Below are positions 41,350-50,272 of a stretch of DNA of 64,000 nt, in pieces. A program made the position numbers and the translations under genes. This DNA is from Rhizomicrobium sp. GTDB lineage: Bacteria; Pseudomonadota; Alphaproteobacteria; Micropepsales; Micropepsaceae. The stretch spans positions 4,192,756 to 4,256,755 of the forward strand of contig JBBCGJ010000001.1 in the NCBI GenBank assembly GCA_037200985.1. Reading direction: 5' to 3'. Below the pieces are notes generated by a model. It made no database searches and was not told the DNA's origin. It saw nothing but the letters and a program-made list of their open reading frames with translations. How positions within the stretch are numbered: position 1 is the stretch's first letter; every line of letters starts with the position of its first letter.

Positions 41350-43023
41350 TCATCTGACCCTCGGCTTGCCGCGCACCGTATTGCGCATCAGCCACAGATA
41401 GGTCCGCACATCCGTGTCGGGCGGCGCCGCGACGCCGGAGCCGGGCACATGGGCCTGCAGCTCGGCCAGCGAGAAGCCCATCGCCACGTCATAGGTGCGC
41501 TCGATCTGGTTGCGCAGATTCTGCTCGGCCGCGTACCAGGCGCTCTTGTCCGCCCCGTCGCGGCAGGTGCCGAGCTCGCGCGGATCGCTGGCGCCCCAGC
41601 GCCGCTCGACGCAGTGATAGGGATCGAAGGACATCGCGAACAGCCGCTTGCGCGCGTCCTCATAGCCGAACGAAGCCGGCGAGCCGTCGCTCCGCGCGTA
41701 GCTAACCTTGCACGCCGCCGCCTCGCGGTCATAGGCCGTCAGCATGTCGACGGCGAGATTCTGGCCGGCATATTTCAGCCGCGGATCGCTGGCCTGGTAC
41801 ATCGACATGAACCGCGCCGCCTGGTCGCGCAATTCCTTGAACGCGGTTTTCAGCCGCGCGTCGCGCGACGGCGTCGAATAGACCTCCCAGTCGCCTTCGG
41901 TCCCGTAGATGTTCTGCGGCAGGCGGCGGGGCTGGGGCTCCCGCATCACGCCGGCGCTGATCGCGACCGCCACCGCGTCGGCGCGGTAATGCAGGTCGGC
42001 GCAGTTGGAATCCACCATGTCGTGGACTTCCTTGATCGGATCGAAGGACAGGCTGCCGCCCGCCAGCCGCGCGCGGACATAGTCGTAATAGTCCATCGCC
42101 TGCTGGCTGAGCGTGAAGCTGCCGTCGCGCCAGTCGCGGTCGTCTTCCGGTCGCGGGCCGTTGCCGAAGAATTGCTCGAGCGAGAAATCCGCGATGTCCT
42201 TGTTCGGCGGCAACACGACATGGCCGCCGGCATAGGTGCCGTCCGGCCGCCGCACCGCGCCCGCCAGCGTGGCCGGCCGCCAGTTCTTGAACCCGGCGCC
42301 CATGCCGGGCGAGGCCCGCACGAAGCGCAGATCGTAGAAGCCGCGCGTCATCGCATTGTCGGGATGGGCGTCGAGATAGTGGATGCGCCCGTCGGGATCG
42401 ACCCGGTAGACCGTCGCCAGATGCCCGTTGGGATCGTAGATCACCGTGCCCGGCCGGATCGAGCCGGGCAGAACCGCCGGCGAATAGAAATCCTGCTCCA
42501 GCGGCTCTTCGAGCTCGGGATGGATGCGGAACGTCGCCGAGGAGATCGCCTCGCGCAGCGTCTCGATCACCGCATAGCCGCTTTCGACGCCGCCCGCGAC
42601 CGTGACGCGCTCCGCCGCCGCATTGCCGCGCGCGGTGTAGCGGATATCGCGCGTATGCCCGCGCGGCTCGACCTGCGACACATAGGCGAAAGGCAGTCCG
42701 TGTTTCCAGGCATAGTAGAACCGCAGCACATAGGGCAGGTCGGCGCAGTCGGCGCGGAAATAGATGCCGTCGGGATCGGATGCCCGGAACGGATTGCCCG
42801 GCCCGTGCAGGCAGGAATCGACGGTGCGGCACGCCGTATCCCCGATGGAGGTCAGGAACTCGCCGAAGCCGCGCTCGTCGGCCGGCGTCCAATGGTCGAA
42901 GCGCACGACATAGATCGACTGCGGCGGCACCACGGCAACGGCGGCCGGCACCGGCGCCTCGTCGGCCGCGCCGCATAGCAGCAGGGCCGCAAGCACTACG
43001 ATGGCTCGGATAGGTCTGGTCAC
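41350..43023 (-). CDS. secreted protein of unknown function with possible Cys/His catalytic core
   Basis: A 557-residue exported protein (signal peptide about 20 residues, cutting after CGAADEAP-like start). Conserved-looking blocks are RADCADLPYVLRFYYAWKHG (C93), then PGTVIYDPNGHLATVYRVDP (H201) and GRIHYLDAHPDN. The order Cys, then G-H-hydrophobic-V, then D/H-x-D/N resembles NlpC/P60, CHAP or papain-like cysteine peptidase folds, but this is only a pattern. The C-terminal half is helical and charged. It is monocistronic; I know no characterised homologue. Confidence 0.8.
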   Translation of the reverse strand: MTRPIRAIVVLAALLLCGAADEAPVPAAVAVVPPQSIYVVRFDHWTPADERGFGEFLTSIGDTACRTVDSCLHGPGNPFRASDPDGIYFRADCADLPYVLRFYYAWKHGLPFAYVSQVEPRGHTRDIRYTARGNAAAERVTVAGGVESGYAVIETLREAISSATFRIHPELEEPLEQDFYSPAVLPGSIRPGTVIYDPNGHLATVYRVDPDGRIHYLDAHPDNAMTRGFYDLRFVRASPGMGAGFKNWRPATLAGAVRRPDGTYAGGHVVLPPNKDIADFSLEQFFGNGPRPEDDRDWRDGSFTLSQQAMDYYDYVRARLAGGSLSFDPIKEVHDMVDSNCADLHYRADAVAVAISAGVMREPQPRRLPQNIYGTEGDWEVYSTPSRDARLKTAFKELRDQAARFMSMYQASDPRLKYAGQNLAVDMLTAYDREAAACKVSYARSDGSPASFGYEDARKRLFAMSFDPYHCVERRWGASDPRELGTCRDGADKSAWYAAEQNLRNQIERTYDVAMGFSLAELQAHVPGSGVAAPPDTDVRTYLWLMRNTVRGKPRVR

Positions 43024-43130
43024 GTCTCCCCCTTGAAGGGCGACGGTACTGGACGACCCCCGTCGGTCAAGCTTGGTCAGCCGGCGGTACTGCCGATATA
43101 AAGGTTAAGTAACTTTCCGGTCATAGCCGC

Positions 43131-43823
43131 ATGGATGGGTTCCTCACGCCGCCCGAGAGCGAGGCGCTGCTCCTGTCCTTGCGCATATCCGCGGTTGCGG
43201 TGTTCTCGGCGCTGCCTTTCGCCTTCGCCGCCGCGCTCCTGCTGGCGCGCACGCAGTTCCCCGGCAAGACGCTGGTCGACGGGCTGATCCACGTCCCCCT
43301 GGTCCTGCCGCCCGTGGCGATCGGCTTCCTGCTCCTGATCGCGTTCGGCACGCGCGGCCCCCTCGGCGGCTGGCTGCTCGACACGCTGGGCATCCGCTTC
43401 GTGTTCAGCTGGACCGGCGCCGCGCTCGCCTCCGCCATCATCACCTTCCCCTTCCAGGTCCGCGCCATCCGTCTCTCGCTGGAGGCCATCGATCCCGGCC
43501 TCACCGCCGCCGCCGAGACGCTGGGCGCAATGTGGTGGGACCGGCTCCTCAACGTCACGCTGCCGCTGGCGCTTCCCGGCATCGCAGCCGGCATCGTCAC
43601 CGCCTTCGCCGCCAGCCTCGGCGAGTTCGGCGCCATCATCACCTTCGTCTCCAACATCCCGGGCGAGACGCGCACCCTGCCGCTCGCGATCTACACCGCG
43701 CTCCAGTCGCCGGGCGGCGAGGCCGAGGCGATGCGCCTGTCGTTGCTCTCCATCGGCCTCGCACTGATCTTCATGACGCTCGCCGAATTCGCCCAGCGCC
43801 GCGCCCGCGGCCTGAACGCATGA
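43131..43823 (+). CDS. modB: molybdate ABC transporter permease ModB
   Basis: A 230-residue permease with about five TM helices. It starts FLTPPESEALLLSLRISAVA. The EAA-loop interaction motif is visible in EAIDPGLTAAAETLGAMWWDRLLNVTLPLALPG, and SLGEFGAIITFVSNIPGETRTLPLAIYTALQSPGGE is diagnostic for ModB. Its stop overlaps the modC start (ATGA). No binding-protein gene modA is adjacent, and no Mo-box dyad was found in the 107-base upstream gap. Confidence 0.95.
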   Translation: MDGFLTPPESEALLLSLRISAVAVFSALPFAFAAALLLARTQFPGKTLVDGLIHVPLVLPPVAIGFLLLIAFGTRGPLGGWLLDTLGIRFVFSWTGAALASAIITFPFQVRAIRLSLEAIDPGLTAAAETLGAMWWDRLLNVTLPLALPGIAAGIVTAFAASLGEFGAIITFVSNIPGETRTLPLAIYTALQSPGGEAEAMRLSLLSIGLALIFMTLAEFAQRRARGLNA

Positions 43824-44923
43824 GCGTCGAGGTCTCGCTGCGCCACGCCTTTCCCGGCTTCGCGCTCGCCGTCGATTTCGCCCTGCCGCGCCCCGGCGTG
43901 ACCGCGCTGTTCGGCGCATCCGGCGCCGGCAAGTCGACCGTCGTCGCGGCGATAGCCGGCACCTTCCGCCCGCGCGAAGGCCGTATCGTCATCGACGGCC
44001 GCGCCGTGCTCGACACGGCCAAGGGCATCTTCGTGCCCCCGCAGCAGCGCCGCGCCGGCATGGTGTTCCAGGACGCCCGCCTCTTTCCCCATATGAGCGT
44101 GCGCGACAACCTCCTGTTCGGCTGGCGCCGCGCCGCCGTGAAGGCCGATGCCGGCGACATCGACCGCGTGGTCGCGCTGCTCGGCCTCGAAGCCCTGCTG
44201 GCGCGTCGTCCCCGGATGCTCTCCGGCGGCGAGAAAAGCCGCGTCGCGCTCGGCCGCGCTCTGCTCTCCTCTCCCGAAATCCTTCTTCTCGACGAGCCTC
44301 TGGCGGCGCTCGACGCCCAGCGCCGCGGCGAAATCCTGCCCTATCTCGAACGCCTGCGCGACGAGGCGAAACTGCCGATGCTCTATGTCAGCCATTCGCT
44401 GGACGAGGTGGCGCGGCTGGCCGACGACATCGTGGTGGTGAAGGGGGGGCGCAGCGTCCTGCACGGCTCGGTGTTCGACGTCCTGACCGGCCTCGAATTG
44501 CCGGCCCTGGCCGGCTCGCCGCCGGTGGGCGCGGTGATCGCGGCCACCGTGGCGGCCCATCGCGACGACGGCCTGACCGCGCTCGATTTCGACGGCGGCA
44601 CGCTGTTCGTCTCGCGCCTGTCCGATCCGGTCGGCACCCGCCTGCGCCTGCGCGTCCGCGCCGAGGAGATCATGCTGGCGCTGGAGGAGCCGCGCGGCAT
44701 CAGCGCCAACAACGTCCTTTCGGCTCGGGTCGCGGCGGTGGCGGAGAACGGCCTCCAGGCCGACGTCCAGCTCCTGTGCGGCGCCACCCGCCTCATCGCC
44801 CGCATCACAAGCGCCTCGGCAGCGCGCCTGGCGCTGGCGCCGGGAAAGCCGGTCTACGCCATCGTCAAATCCGTGACGGTCGATGCGCCCGCCGCGCACC
44901 AGGCCGTGCTCCCGTCCTTGTGA
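43820..44923 (+). CDS. modC: molybdate ABC transporter ATP-binding protein ModC
   Basis: A 367-residue ATPase. Walker A is GASGAGKST, the signature is LSGGEKSRVALGRALL, Walker B is ILLLDEPLAALD and the switch His is in LYVSHSLDEV. The C-terminal region beyond about residue 290 (ISANNVLSARVAAV, TSASAARLALAPGKPVYAIV) is the MOP/TOBE molybdate-binding domain typical of ModC. It is translationally coupled to modB. The substrate binding protein must be encoded elsewhere. Confidence 0.95.
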   Translation: MSVEVSLRHAFPGFALAVDFALPRPGVTALFGASGAGKSTVVAAIAGTFRPREGRIVIDGRAVLDTAKGIFVPPQQRRAGMVFQDARLFPHMSVRDNLLFGWRRAAVKADAGDIDRVVALLGLEALLARRPRMLSGGEKSRVALGRALLSSPEILLLDEPLAALDAQRRGEILPYLERLRDEAKLPMLYVSHSLDEVARLADDIVVVKGGRSVLHGSVFDVLTGLELPALAGSPPVGAVIAATVAAHRDDGLTALDFDGGTLFVSRLSDPVGTRLRLRVRAEEIMLALEEPRGISANNVLSARVAAVAENGLQADVQLLCGATRLIARITSASAARLALAPGKPVYAIVKSVTVDAPAAHQAVLPSL

Positions 44924-45046
44924 TTGGCTTCTCCCCGGCCGGAAGGCGTAAGACCGCGCCGACGGGAAGGGACGTGTCGTGAGCAGGATCGGTGCGATAG
45001 TCGTGGGCCTGATGATCGCTCTGGCGATCTGCGCCGGCGCGGAGCG

Positions 45047-45478
45047 TCACTCGGCGCGGAACACGAACCGTTTCGACAGCGTGAAGTTGAAGATCAGGCC
45101 GACGAATACGCTCGCCGCGGTGGCGATCACCGGATAGCACAGCGGCGCCGGGGCGAACGCCACCAGCAGCGTATAGGTCGCGTAGTTTACGACCGCGCCG
45201 ACGCCGTTCGCCAGCATGAACTTGAACCACTCGCGCGCCAGTGCGACGAAGCCGCCGGTTGCGGCATGCTCGGCGAAGGTCAGGTTGCGGTTGCCCCACC
45301 AGGTGAAGCTCGCGGCGCAGAAGATCGAGACGACGCGGGCGCTGTAGGGGTCCAGGCCGAACAGGTGGTGGAAGATCCACAGCACGCTCTCGTCGACCAC
45401 GAAGCCTGCGGCGCCGACCGCGCCGAAGCGCAGGAGGCGCGAGCGCAGCAGCGCGCGCAGTCTCTGCTCCAGGTTCAC
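45047..45478 (-). CDS. GtrA-family membrane protein
   Basis: A 143-residue protein starting at GTG with a four-base overlap (GTGA) to the upstream glycosyltransferase stop. Four TM helices are visible, including LRFGAVGAAGFVVDESVLWI, the conserved TWWGNRNLTF loop and the ending FNFTLSKRFVF. GtrA proteins flip or position undecaprenyl-linked sugars for glycosyltransfer. It is third in the operon with the two genes upstream. Confidence 0.9.
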   Translation of the reverse strand: MNLEQRLRALLRSRLLRFGAVGAAGFVVDESVLWIFHHLFGLDPYSARVVSIFCAASFTWWGNRNLTFAEHAATGGFVALAREWFKFMLANGVGAVVNYATYTLLVAFAPAPLCYPVIATAASVFVGLIFNFTLSKRFVFRAE

Positions 45479-46428
45479 GCGTTGCGCCGTTCTTGCGGCC
45501 CGCGCAGCGCCAGATAGGCCATGCGCTTGGCCTCCCAGCGCCCGCGCGTCACGGTGTCCAGGATCAGTCCGCTCATCAGCGACAGGAAGGCGATCACCAT
45601 CAGCCCGGTCGCGAGCAGCGCGGTCGGAAGGCGCGGCACTTTCGAGGTCGCGATGAATTCGAGCAGCAGCGACCAGCCGAATATGCCGGATACCACGGCG
45701 AGGATCGCCGCGATGGCGCCGAAGAAGAACAGCGGACGCTCCTCGCGCACCAGATGGGCGATGGTGAAGAGGATCCGGAAGCCGTCGCGATAGGTGTTGA
45801 GCTTGCTCGCCGAGCCCGCCGGCCGCTCCTTGTAGGGCGTGTCGACCTCGGCCATCGGCATCAGGAGGCGCACCGCGTGCACCGTCAGCTCCGTCTCGAT
45901 GGCGAAGCCGGCGGCGGTGAACGGAAACGATTTCACGAAGCGCCGCGACATGACCCGATAGCCGCTCAGCATGTCCTTGAGCTCGATGCCGAACATCAGC
46001 GAGGTCAGCCCGGTCAGCATCCGGTTGCCCCACAGATGGCCGGCGCGATAGGCGGCGGCCTCGGTATGGACGCGGCGTCCGGTGACCAGGTCGAGCTCCT
46101 CGGTGATGAGCTTGGCGATCATCTCCGGCGCCTGCGAGGCGTCATAGGTATCGTCGCCGTCGGCGAGCACATAGACCTCGGCCTCGACGTCGGCGAACAT
46201 CCGGCGCATGACGTTGCCCTTGCCCTGGCGGTGCTCGTTGCGCACGACGGCGCCGGCCTCGCGCGCCACCTCCGCGGTCCGGTCCTTGGAATTGTTGTCG
46301 TAGACATAGACCTGCGCCAGCGGCAGCGCGGCGCGGAAGGCGCGCACCGTCGAGGCGATCGCCGCTTCCTCGTTGTAGCAGGGCAGGATGACGGCGATGC
46401 GGCTGGCCGTTTTTTCCGGGTCGGTCAT
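45475..46428 (-). CDS. family 2 glycosyltransferase (dolichyl-phosphate-mannose synthase-like)
   Basis: A 317-residue GT2 enzyme. The nucleotide-sugar fold starts IAVILPCYNEEAAIASTVRA, the metal-binding acidic cluster is VLADGDDTYDA, and KDMLSGYRVMSRRFVKSFP is the conserved acceptor-side motif. Two C-terminal TM helices (PLFFFGAIAAILAVVSGIFG and ALLATGLMVIAFLSLMSG) place it at the inner membrane, as in GtrB-type enzymes. It probably transfers a sugar to undecaprenyl phosphate, which GtrA then moves. It overlaps the upstream gene by ATGA. Confidence 0.93.
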   Translation of the reverse strand: MTDPEKTASRIAVILPCYNEEAAIASTVRAFRAALPLAQVYVYDNNSKDRTAEVAREAGAVVRNEHRQGKGNVMRRMFADVEAEVYVLADGDDTYDASQAPEMIAKLITEELDLVTGRRVHTEAAAYRAGHLWGNRMLTGLTSLMFGIELKDMLSGYRVMSRRFVKSFPFTAAGFAIETELTVHAVRLLMPMAEVDTPYKERPAGSASKLNTYRDGFRILFTIAHLVREERPLFFFGAIAAILAVVSGIFGWSLLLEFIATSKVPRLPTALLATGLMVIAFLSLMSGLILDTVTRGRWEAKRMAYLALRGPQERRNA

Positions 46429-48029
46429 TGGCGGGGCCATTTGAACAGCGGACAGAATTCATAGTCGCCGATGATGTTCGTGTCGAACACCGTGCATTTC
46501 AGCCAGTCGATGCGCAGATGGTACTCGGCCAGCGCGTCGCGCGCCCGCCCCATGTCGTAGGCATCGGACAGGACGTAGAGATCGCGCTTCTTGTCGATCC
46601 ATTCATAGACCCGGCCCTTCATCATCCTGGTCAGCCTGGTGCCGTCCTGCGGCTGTACCATCCAGCCGTCGATGCGCAGCAGGGGGATCTCGCGCGGAAA
46701 GGAGGGCGCAAGGAAGCCGAGCGGGCCGTTGCCGGTCAGCAGCACCATGGCCTTCTCCGGGTGCTCGATCCTGGGCAGGTCGGCCTGCACGAAGGGATCG
46801 CTGATCGGGGAGCGCTCGATATAGTCGACGCGGGTGGTGGCCGCCACGGCGAACAGCAAGACGACCAGGGTGATGAGCTGGGTGCGGCGCGGGATCGGCA
46901 GCAGGCCCACCCCGATCGCGATCAGGAGCGGCCCCAGCATCTCCAGCCCGACGATGTAGCGGTAGATCGCGAACATCTTGAGCCAGACCAGATAGGACAC
47001 GCCGGCGAAAGCAAGGATGGGAAGCGCGGCCCCCGGAACGACCAGCGGGTCCTTCGACCGGCGCCCTGCGATCCACACGACGATGGCCGCGATGCAGGCG
47101 ACATAGGCGAGCCCGACGCGGATGTCGCGGAACGGGATGTCGTCGGCCACAGCCCAGTCGAGCGTGAACAGGATCGGAAACAGCGCCGCCTTCCAGAAAT
47201 GCGTCGGCAGGAAGCGCATGTCGCGATAGGGCGCCGGCAGCGCGTAGGGCGACTTGAACGCATCGTTGAAATAGGGAAACAGCGGATTGCCCGTCGTCGC
47301 CAGCAGGTGCTCGGTCCAATAGCCCATCATCAGGGCGACGCCGATCAGGCCGGCCGCGCCGCCGGCGGCCAGCCGCACGAGCTGGTGCTTCCAGCTTCCG
47401 CCCAGCGCGACCAGCGTCGCGGCGAATCCGACCGCGAAGGGAAATTCGGGAAGCTTCAGGCCGACCGTCAGGCCGACCGCCAGCCCGGCGCCGGCCGAGA
47501 GCGCCGCGCCGAGCCAGAGCGGCCCCTCGCGCAGGTTTTTTCGGTTCACGACAAGAAGCGCGATCGCCGACAGGATGAAGATGCTCATCGTGTTGTCGTG
47601 ATAGGTCGTGCCGAACATGTTGAGGCCGAGCCCGCCGGTCTGGCCGAGCAGCGCCAGCGCCGCGGCGCCGAGCTTGTACTCCTCGATGCGTAGCGTCTGG
47701 CGTCCCAGGATGTAGAGCGGCACGACATTGGCGCCCTGCACCGCGCCCAGCACGAACAGCGCGACCCAGGCCGGCGTGTGCGTCGCCAGGACGTAGAACG
47801 GGATGTCCTGGAACGGATTGTAGTAGGTCGCCTGGTGCGCCACGAGCATGTCGATGTGCTCGCGCCCGTTCAGGAAGGCGTAGGGGATGTACCAGTGGTA
47901 GTTGCGGAAATCCCAGGACGTGTCCTTGCCCAGCCACAGGACATAAAGGCCCCAGAAGGCCATGGTTCCTGCGAGGAACAGCCATTCCCTGCCGGTCAGC
48001 CGGAGCACACGGGATTCGGCAGTGGACAT
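46425..48029 (-). CDS. multi-pass membrane protein, GT-C-like glycosyltransferase
   Basis: A 534-residue protein with about eleven hydrophobic helices. The first periplasmic loop carries KDTSWDFRNYHWYIPYAF and HQATYYNPFQDIPFYVL; an acidic residue in this loop is the usual metal or catalytic site in GT-C enzymes. The C-terminal soluble domain (ELRIDGWMVQPQDG-like to PLFKWPRQ) has two Cys residues. With GtrB-like and GtrA-like partners it fits a three-part glycosylation system in which this protein moves the lipid-linked sugar onto its target (inference). It is first in the operon. Confidence 0.85.
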   Translation of the reverse strand: MSTAESRVLRLTGREWLFLAGTMAFWGLYVLWLGKDTSWDFRNYHWYIPYAFLNGREHIDMLVAHQATYYNPFQDIPFYVLATHTPAWVALFVLGAVQGANVVPLYILGRQTLRIEEYKLGAAALALLGQTGGLGLNMFGTTYHDNTMSIFILSAIALLVVNRKNLREGPLWLGAALSAGAGLAVGLTVGLKLPEFPFAVGFAATLVALGGSWKHQLVRLAAGGAAGLIGVALMMGYWTEHLLATTGNPLFPYFNDAFKSPYALPAPYRDMRFLPTHFWKAALFPILFTLDWAVADDIPFRDIRVGLAYVACIAAIVVWIAGRRSKDPLVVPGAALPILAFAGVSYLVWLKMFAIYRYIVGLEMLGPLLIAIGVGLLPIPRRTQLITLVVLLFAVAATTRVDYIERSPISDPFVQADLPRIEHPEKAMVLLTGNGPLGFLAPSFPREIPLLRIDGWMVQPQDGTRLTRMMKGRVYEWIDKKRDLYVLSDAYDMGRARDALAEYHLRIDWLKCTVFDTNIIGDYEFCPLFKWPRQ

Positions 48030-48099
48030 GGGATGGATGATACGCGCGCTCGAGAGACCCGGCAGGTTCTACCAGACCTTGGGGATCAGCCAACCCTCC

Positions 48100-49140
48100 C
48101 TACGGGAGGCTCGCGTCCACCGGCTGTTCGATCTGCAGGTTGGCCAGGAATTGGCGGGTCGAGGCGCCGGCCGAATGGCCGAGCACGAAGGGACGTGCCT
48201 GGTCGCGCGGTAGGGTGAGGGCGCGGCGGCAGGCCGCCCCGAGGTCCTCGTCCAGCGCGGCGGCCGGGCAATTGCCCACCACGTCCTGCATGACCTCGCG
48301 GGGGAAGGTCGCGACCGGCGTGCCGCAGGCGAGCGCCTCGAGCATGACGAGGCCGAACGTGTCCGTCAGGCTGGGAAAGACGTTGACGTCGCTGGCCGCG
48401 AAGGCCCGTACCAGGTCTTCGCCGGATTTCGGACCGAGGAATTTCACGTCCGGATATTTCCGCGCCAGCGCCTCGCGGGCCGGGCCCGGGCCGACCACGA
48501 CCTTGGTGCCGGGCAGGTCGAGCTTGAGGAAGGCCTCGATGTTCTTCTCGATCGACACGCGGCCGACATAGAGGAAGATCGGCTTGGGGAAGGGCAGGCT
48601 GGCGTCCGGGATCGGCCGGAAGCGCTCGATATCGACGCCGCCTTCCCACAGCCGGACATTCTTGAAGCCGTGCGCTTCCAGCTCGCGCTTCATCGCCGGC
48701 GTGCGCGCCATCGTGGCGACGCCCCTGGCGTGGAACCATTTCTCCCACCGCCACACCCACTCTTCGGAAATGAAGGGAAAGCGCGCATGGACGTATTCGG
48801 GATAGCGGGTGTGGAACGCGGTGGTGAATTCGATGCCGTGCTCGATGCAGATGGCGCGCGCGCTCAGCCCCATCGTGCCTTCGGTCGCGATGTGCACCGC
48901 GTCGGGCGCGAATTCGCGGATGATCTTCTCAAGGCCCTTGCGCGGAAAGATCGCCAGCCGGATTTCCGGATAGGTCGGCAGCGGCACGCTGAACCGCCCT
49001 TGCGGCGTCGCATAGCGCACGTCGTGACCCATCAGCGAAAGCTCGCGGCCGAGCATTTCGAGCGTGGTCACGACGCCGTTCACCTGGGGTTTCCAGGCAT
49101 CGGTCACGATGAGGATCTTGAGATGTTCCTTGCCGGGCAC
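48100..49140 (-). CDS. family 1 (GT4-type) glycosyltransferase
   Basis: A 346-residue GT-B enzyme. The N-terminal fold starts HLKILIVTDAWKPQVNGVVT, and the donor-site signature is FPSLTDTFGLVMLEALACGTPVATFP with the E-x7-E pattern. VHIATEGTMGLSARAICIEHG and FHTRYPEYVHARFPF match alphaproteobacterial mannosyl/glucosyl-diacylglycerol-type transferases. Start GTG 49140 (alternative GTG 49164) has a poor ribosome site. It is paired with the metallophosphoesterase gene 49 bases upstream. Its stop lies within a CCTCCC palindrome. Confidence 0.9.
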   Translation of the reverse strand: MPGKEHLKILIVTDAWKPQVNGVVTTLEMLGRELSLMGHDVRYATPQGRFSVPLPTYPEIRLAIFPRKGLEKIIREFAPDAVHIATEGTMGLSARAICIEHGIEFTTAFHTRYPEYVHARFPFISEEWVWRWEKWFHARGVATMARTPAMKRELEAHGFKNVRLWEGGVDIERFRPIPDASLPFPKPIFLYVGRVSIEKNIEAFLKLDLPGTKVVVGPGPAREALARKYPDVKFLGPKSGEDLVRAFAASDVNVFPSLTDTFGLVMLEALACGTPVATFPREVMQDVVGNCPAAALDEDLGAACRRALTLPRDQARPFVLGHSAGASTRQFLANLQIEQPVDASLP

Positions 49141-49189
49141 GGGAAAGCGGCCGAGCGGCCTCACGGCGCCCGGCCACGGCCGGCGTACC

Positions 49190-50062
49190 CTACGCGGGTA
49201 CAGGCGCGGCTTCGCCGGTGGCCGTGGCGCGAGAGGCCTGGGCTGAAACAGGAGCGGCCCAACGAACGATCTCCAGATGTCCGTTGGCATCTTCGACAAG
49301 GGCTGTGCAGCTTTCAACCCAGTCTCCATCGTTGAGGTAGAGGACGTCGCCGATCCGGCGCATGGCGGCCTGGTGGATATGGCCGCAGACCACGCCGTCC
49401 AGTTCGCGGCTGGCGGCGGCCCGGGCGACGACTTCCTCGAAGCGGCAGACATATTCGACCGCGTCCTTGACGGCGTGTTTCAGCCAGTTCGACAGCGACC
49501 AATAGGGCAGGCCGAGCGCGCGGCGGATGCTGTGGAGCACCTCATTGACCCGGAGCGCCTGGTCGTAGGCCCAGGACCCCAGATGGGCGAGCCATTTGGC
49601 GAATTCGATGACGCCGTCGAACTGGTCGCCATGCAGCACCAGGAGGCGCTTGCCGTCGCCGGTCTCGTGGATCGTCTCGCGCACCACCTCGATGCCGGCA
49701 TAGTTGCGGCCGCAGAAGCCGCGCAGGAATTCGTCGTGATTGCCCGGCACGAAGATCACGCGGGTGCCCTCGTCGACCTTGCGCAGGATCTCGTGCACGA
49801 CTTCGCTGTGGCTTTCCGGCCAGAACCAGCGCCGCTTGAGCTGCCAGCCGTCGACGATGTCGCCGATCAGATAGAGCGTCTCGCTGCTGTTCTTCTGCAG
49901 GAAGTCCAGCAGCATCTCCGCCTTGCAGCCCCGGGTGCCCAGATGGACGTCGGAGATGAAGACGGTGCGGTGATGGCGGGTCGGGCGGGCAGGGGCGCTG
50001 CTGCGGGGGCGTGGCGGCCTCAGGGCCACCGGCGGCGGTACCAGCCAGGAGATACGGGCCAT
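49190..50062 (-). CDS. metallophosphoesterase, UDP-2,3-diacylglucosamine diphosphatase-like
   Basis: A 290-residue calcineurin-type phosphoesterase. Metal motifs: FISDVHLGTRG, YLIGDIVDGW, FVPGNHDEF, LVLHGDQFDG and VVCGHIHQAAM. It belongs to the LpxH-like group. Many alphaproteobacteria use LpxI for lipid A, so this copy may serve another lipid-linked diphosphate. The N-terminal 30 residues are Pro/Arg-rich and not conserved-looking. It precedes the GT4 gene, consistent with a glycolipid pathway. Confidence 0.9.
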   Translation of the reverse strand: MARISWLVPPPVALRPPRPRSSAPARPTRHHRTVFISDVHLGTRGCKAEMLLDFLQKNSSETLYLIGDIVDGWQLKRRWFWPESHSEVVHEILRKVDEGTRVIFVPGNHDEFLRGFCGRNYAGIEVVRETIHETGDGKRLLVLHGDQFDGVIEFAKWLAHLGSWAYDQALRVNEVLHSIRRALGLPYWSLSNWLKHAVKDAVEYVCRFEEVVARAAASRELDGVVCGHIHQAAMRRIGDVLYLNDGDWVESCTALVEDANGHLEIVRWAAPVSAQASRATATGEAAPVPA

Positions 50063-50272
50063 GCATCGCGCTCCGGTCGTCGGGCGCGAATCGGCGCCCT
50101 TTCCACAGGCACCTGACTACCGGCCACGCACGAATCTTTTGCGGAAACGCTGCGAATCTTTTGTTGCGATGCAGCGACAGCCCTGTGACTTGGTAAGGAT
50201 TTGTTAGGAATTTCCGTATGCCTCAGCCTGTGATTTTGCGCCGCACCATAACGCCTTCGCAGCTGCAATTGC

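Noticed and set aside
43024-43130. ModE-type Mo-box upstream of modB
   Set aside because: CGATATAAAGG and a short GTTA-AG-TAAC dyad are present, but not the long ATCGNTATATA inverted repeat.
44979-45134. Small GTG-initiated frame after modC with a hydrophobic start (SRIGAIVVGLMIALAIC)
   Set aside because: It has a plausible ribosome site but runs antisense into the 3' end of the GtrA gene, is only about 51 codons, and the second half looks like shadow sequence. Not strong enough to call.
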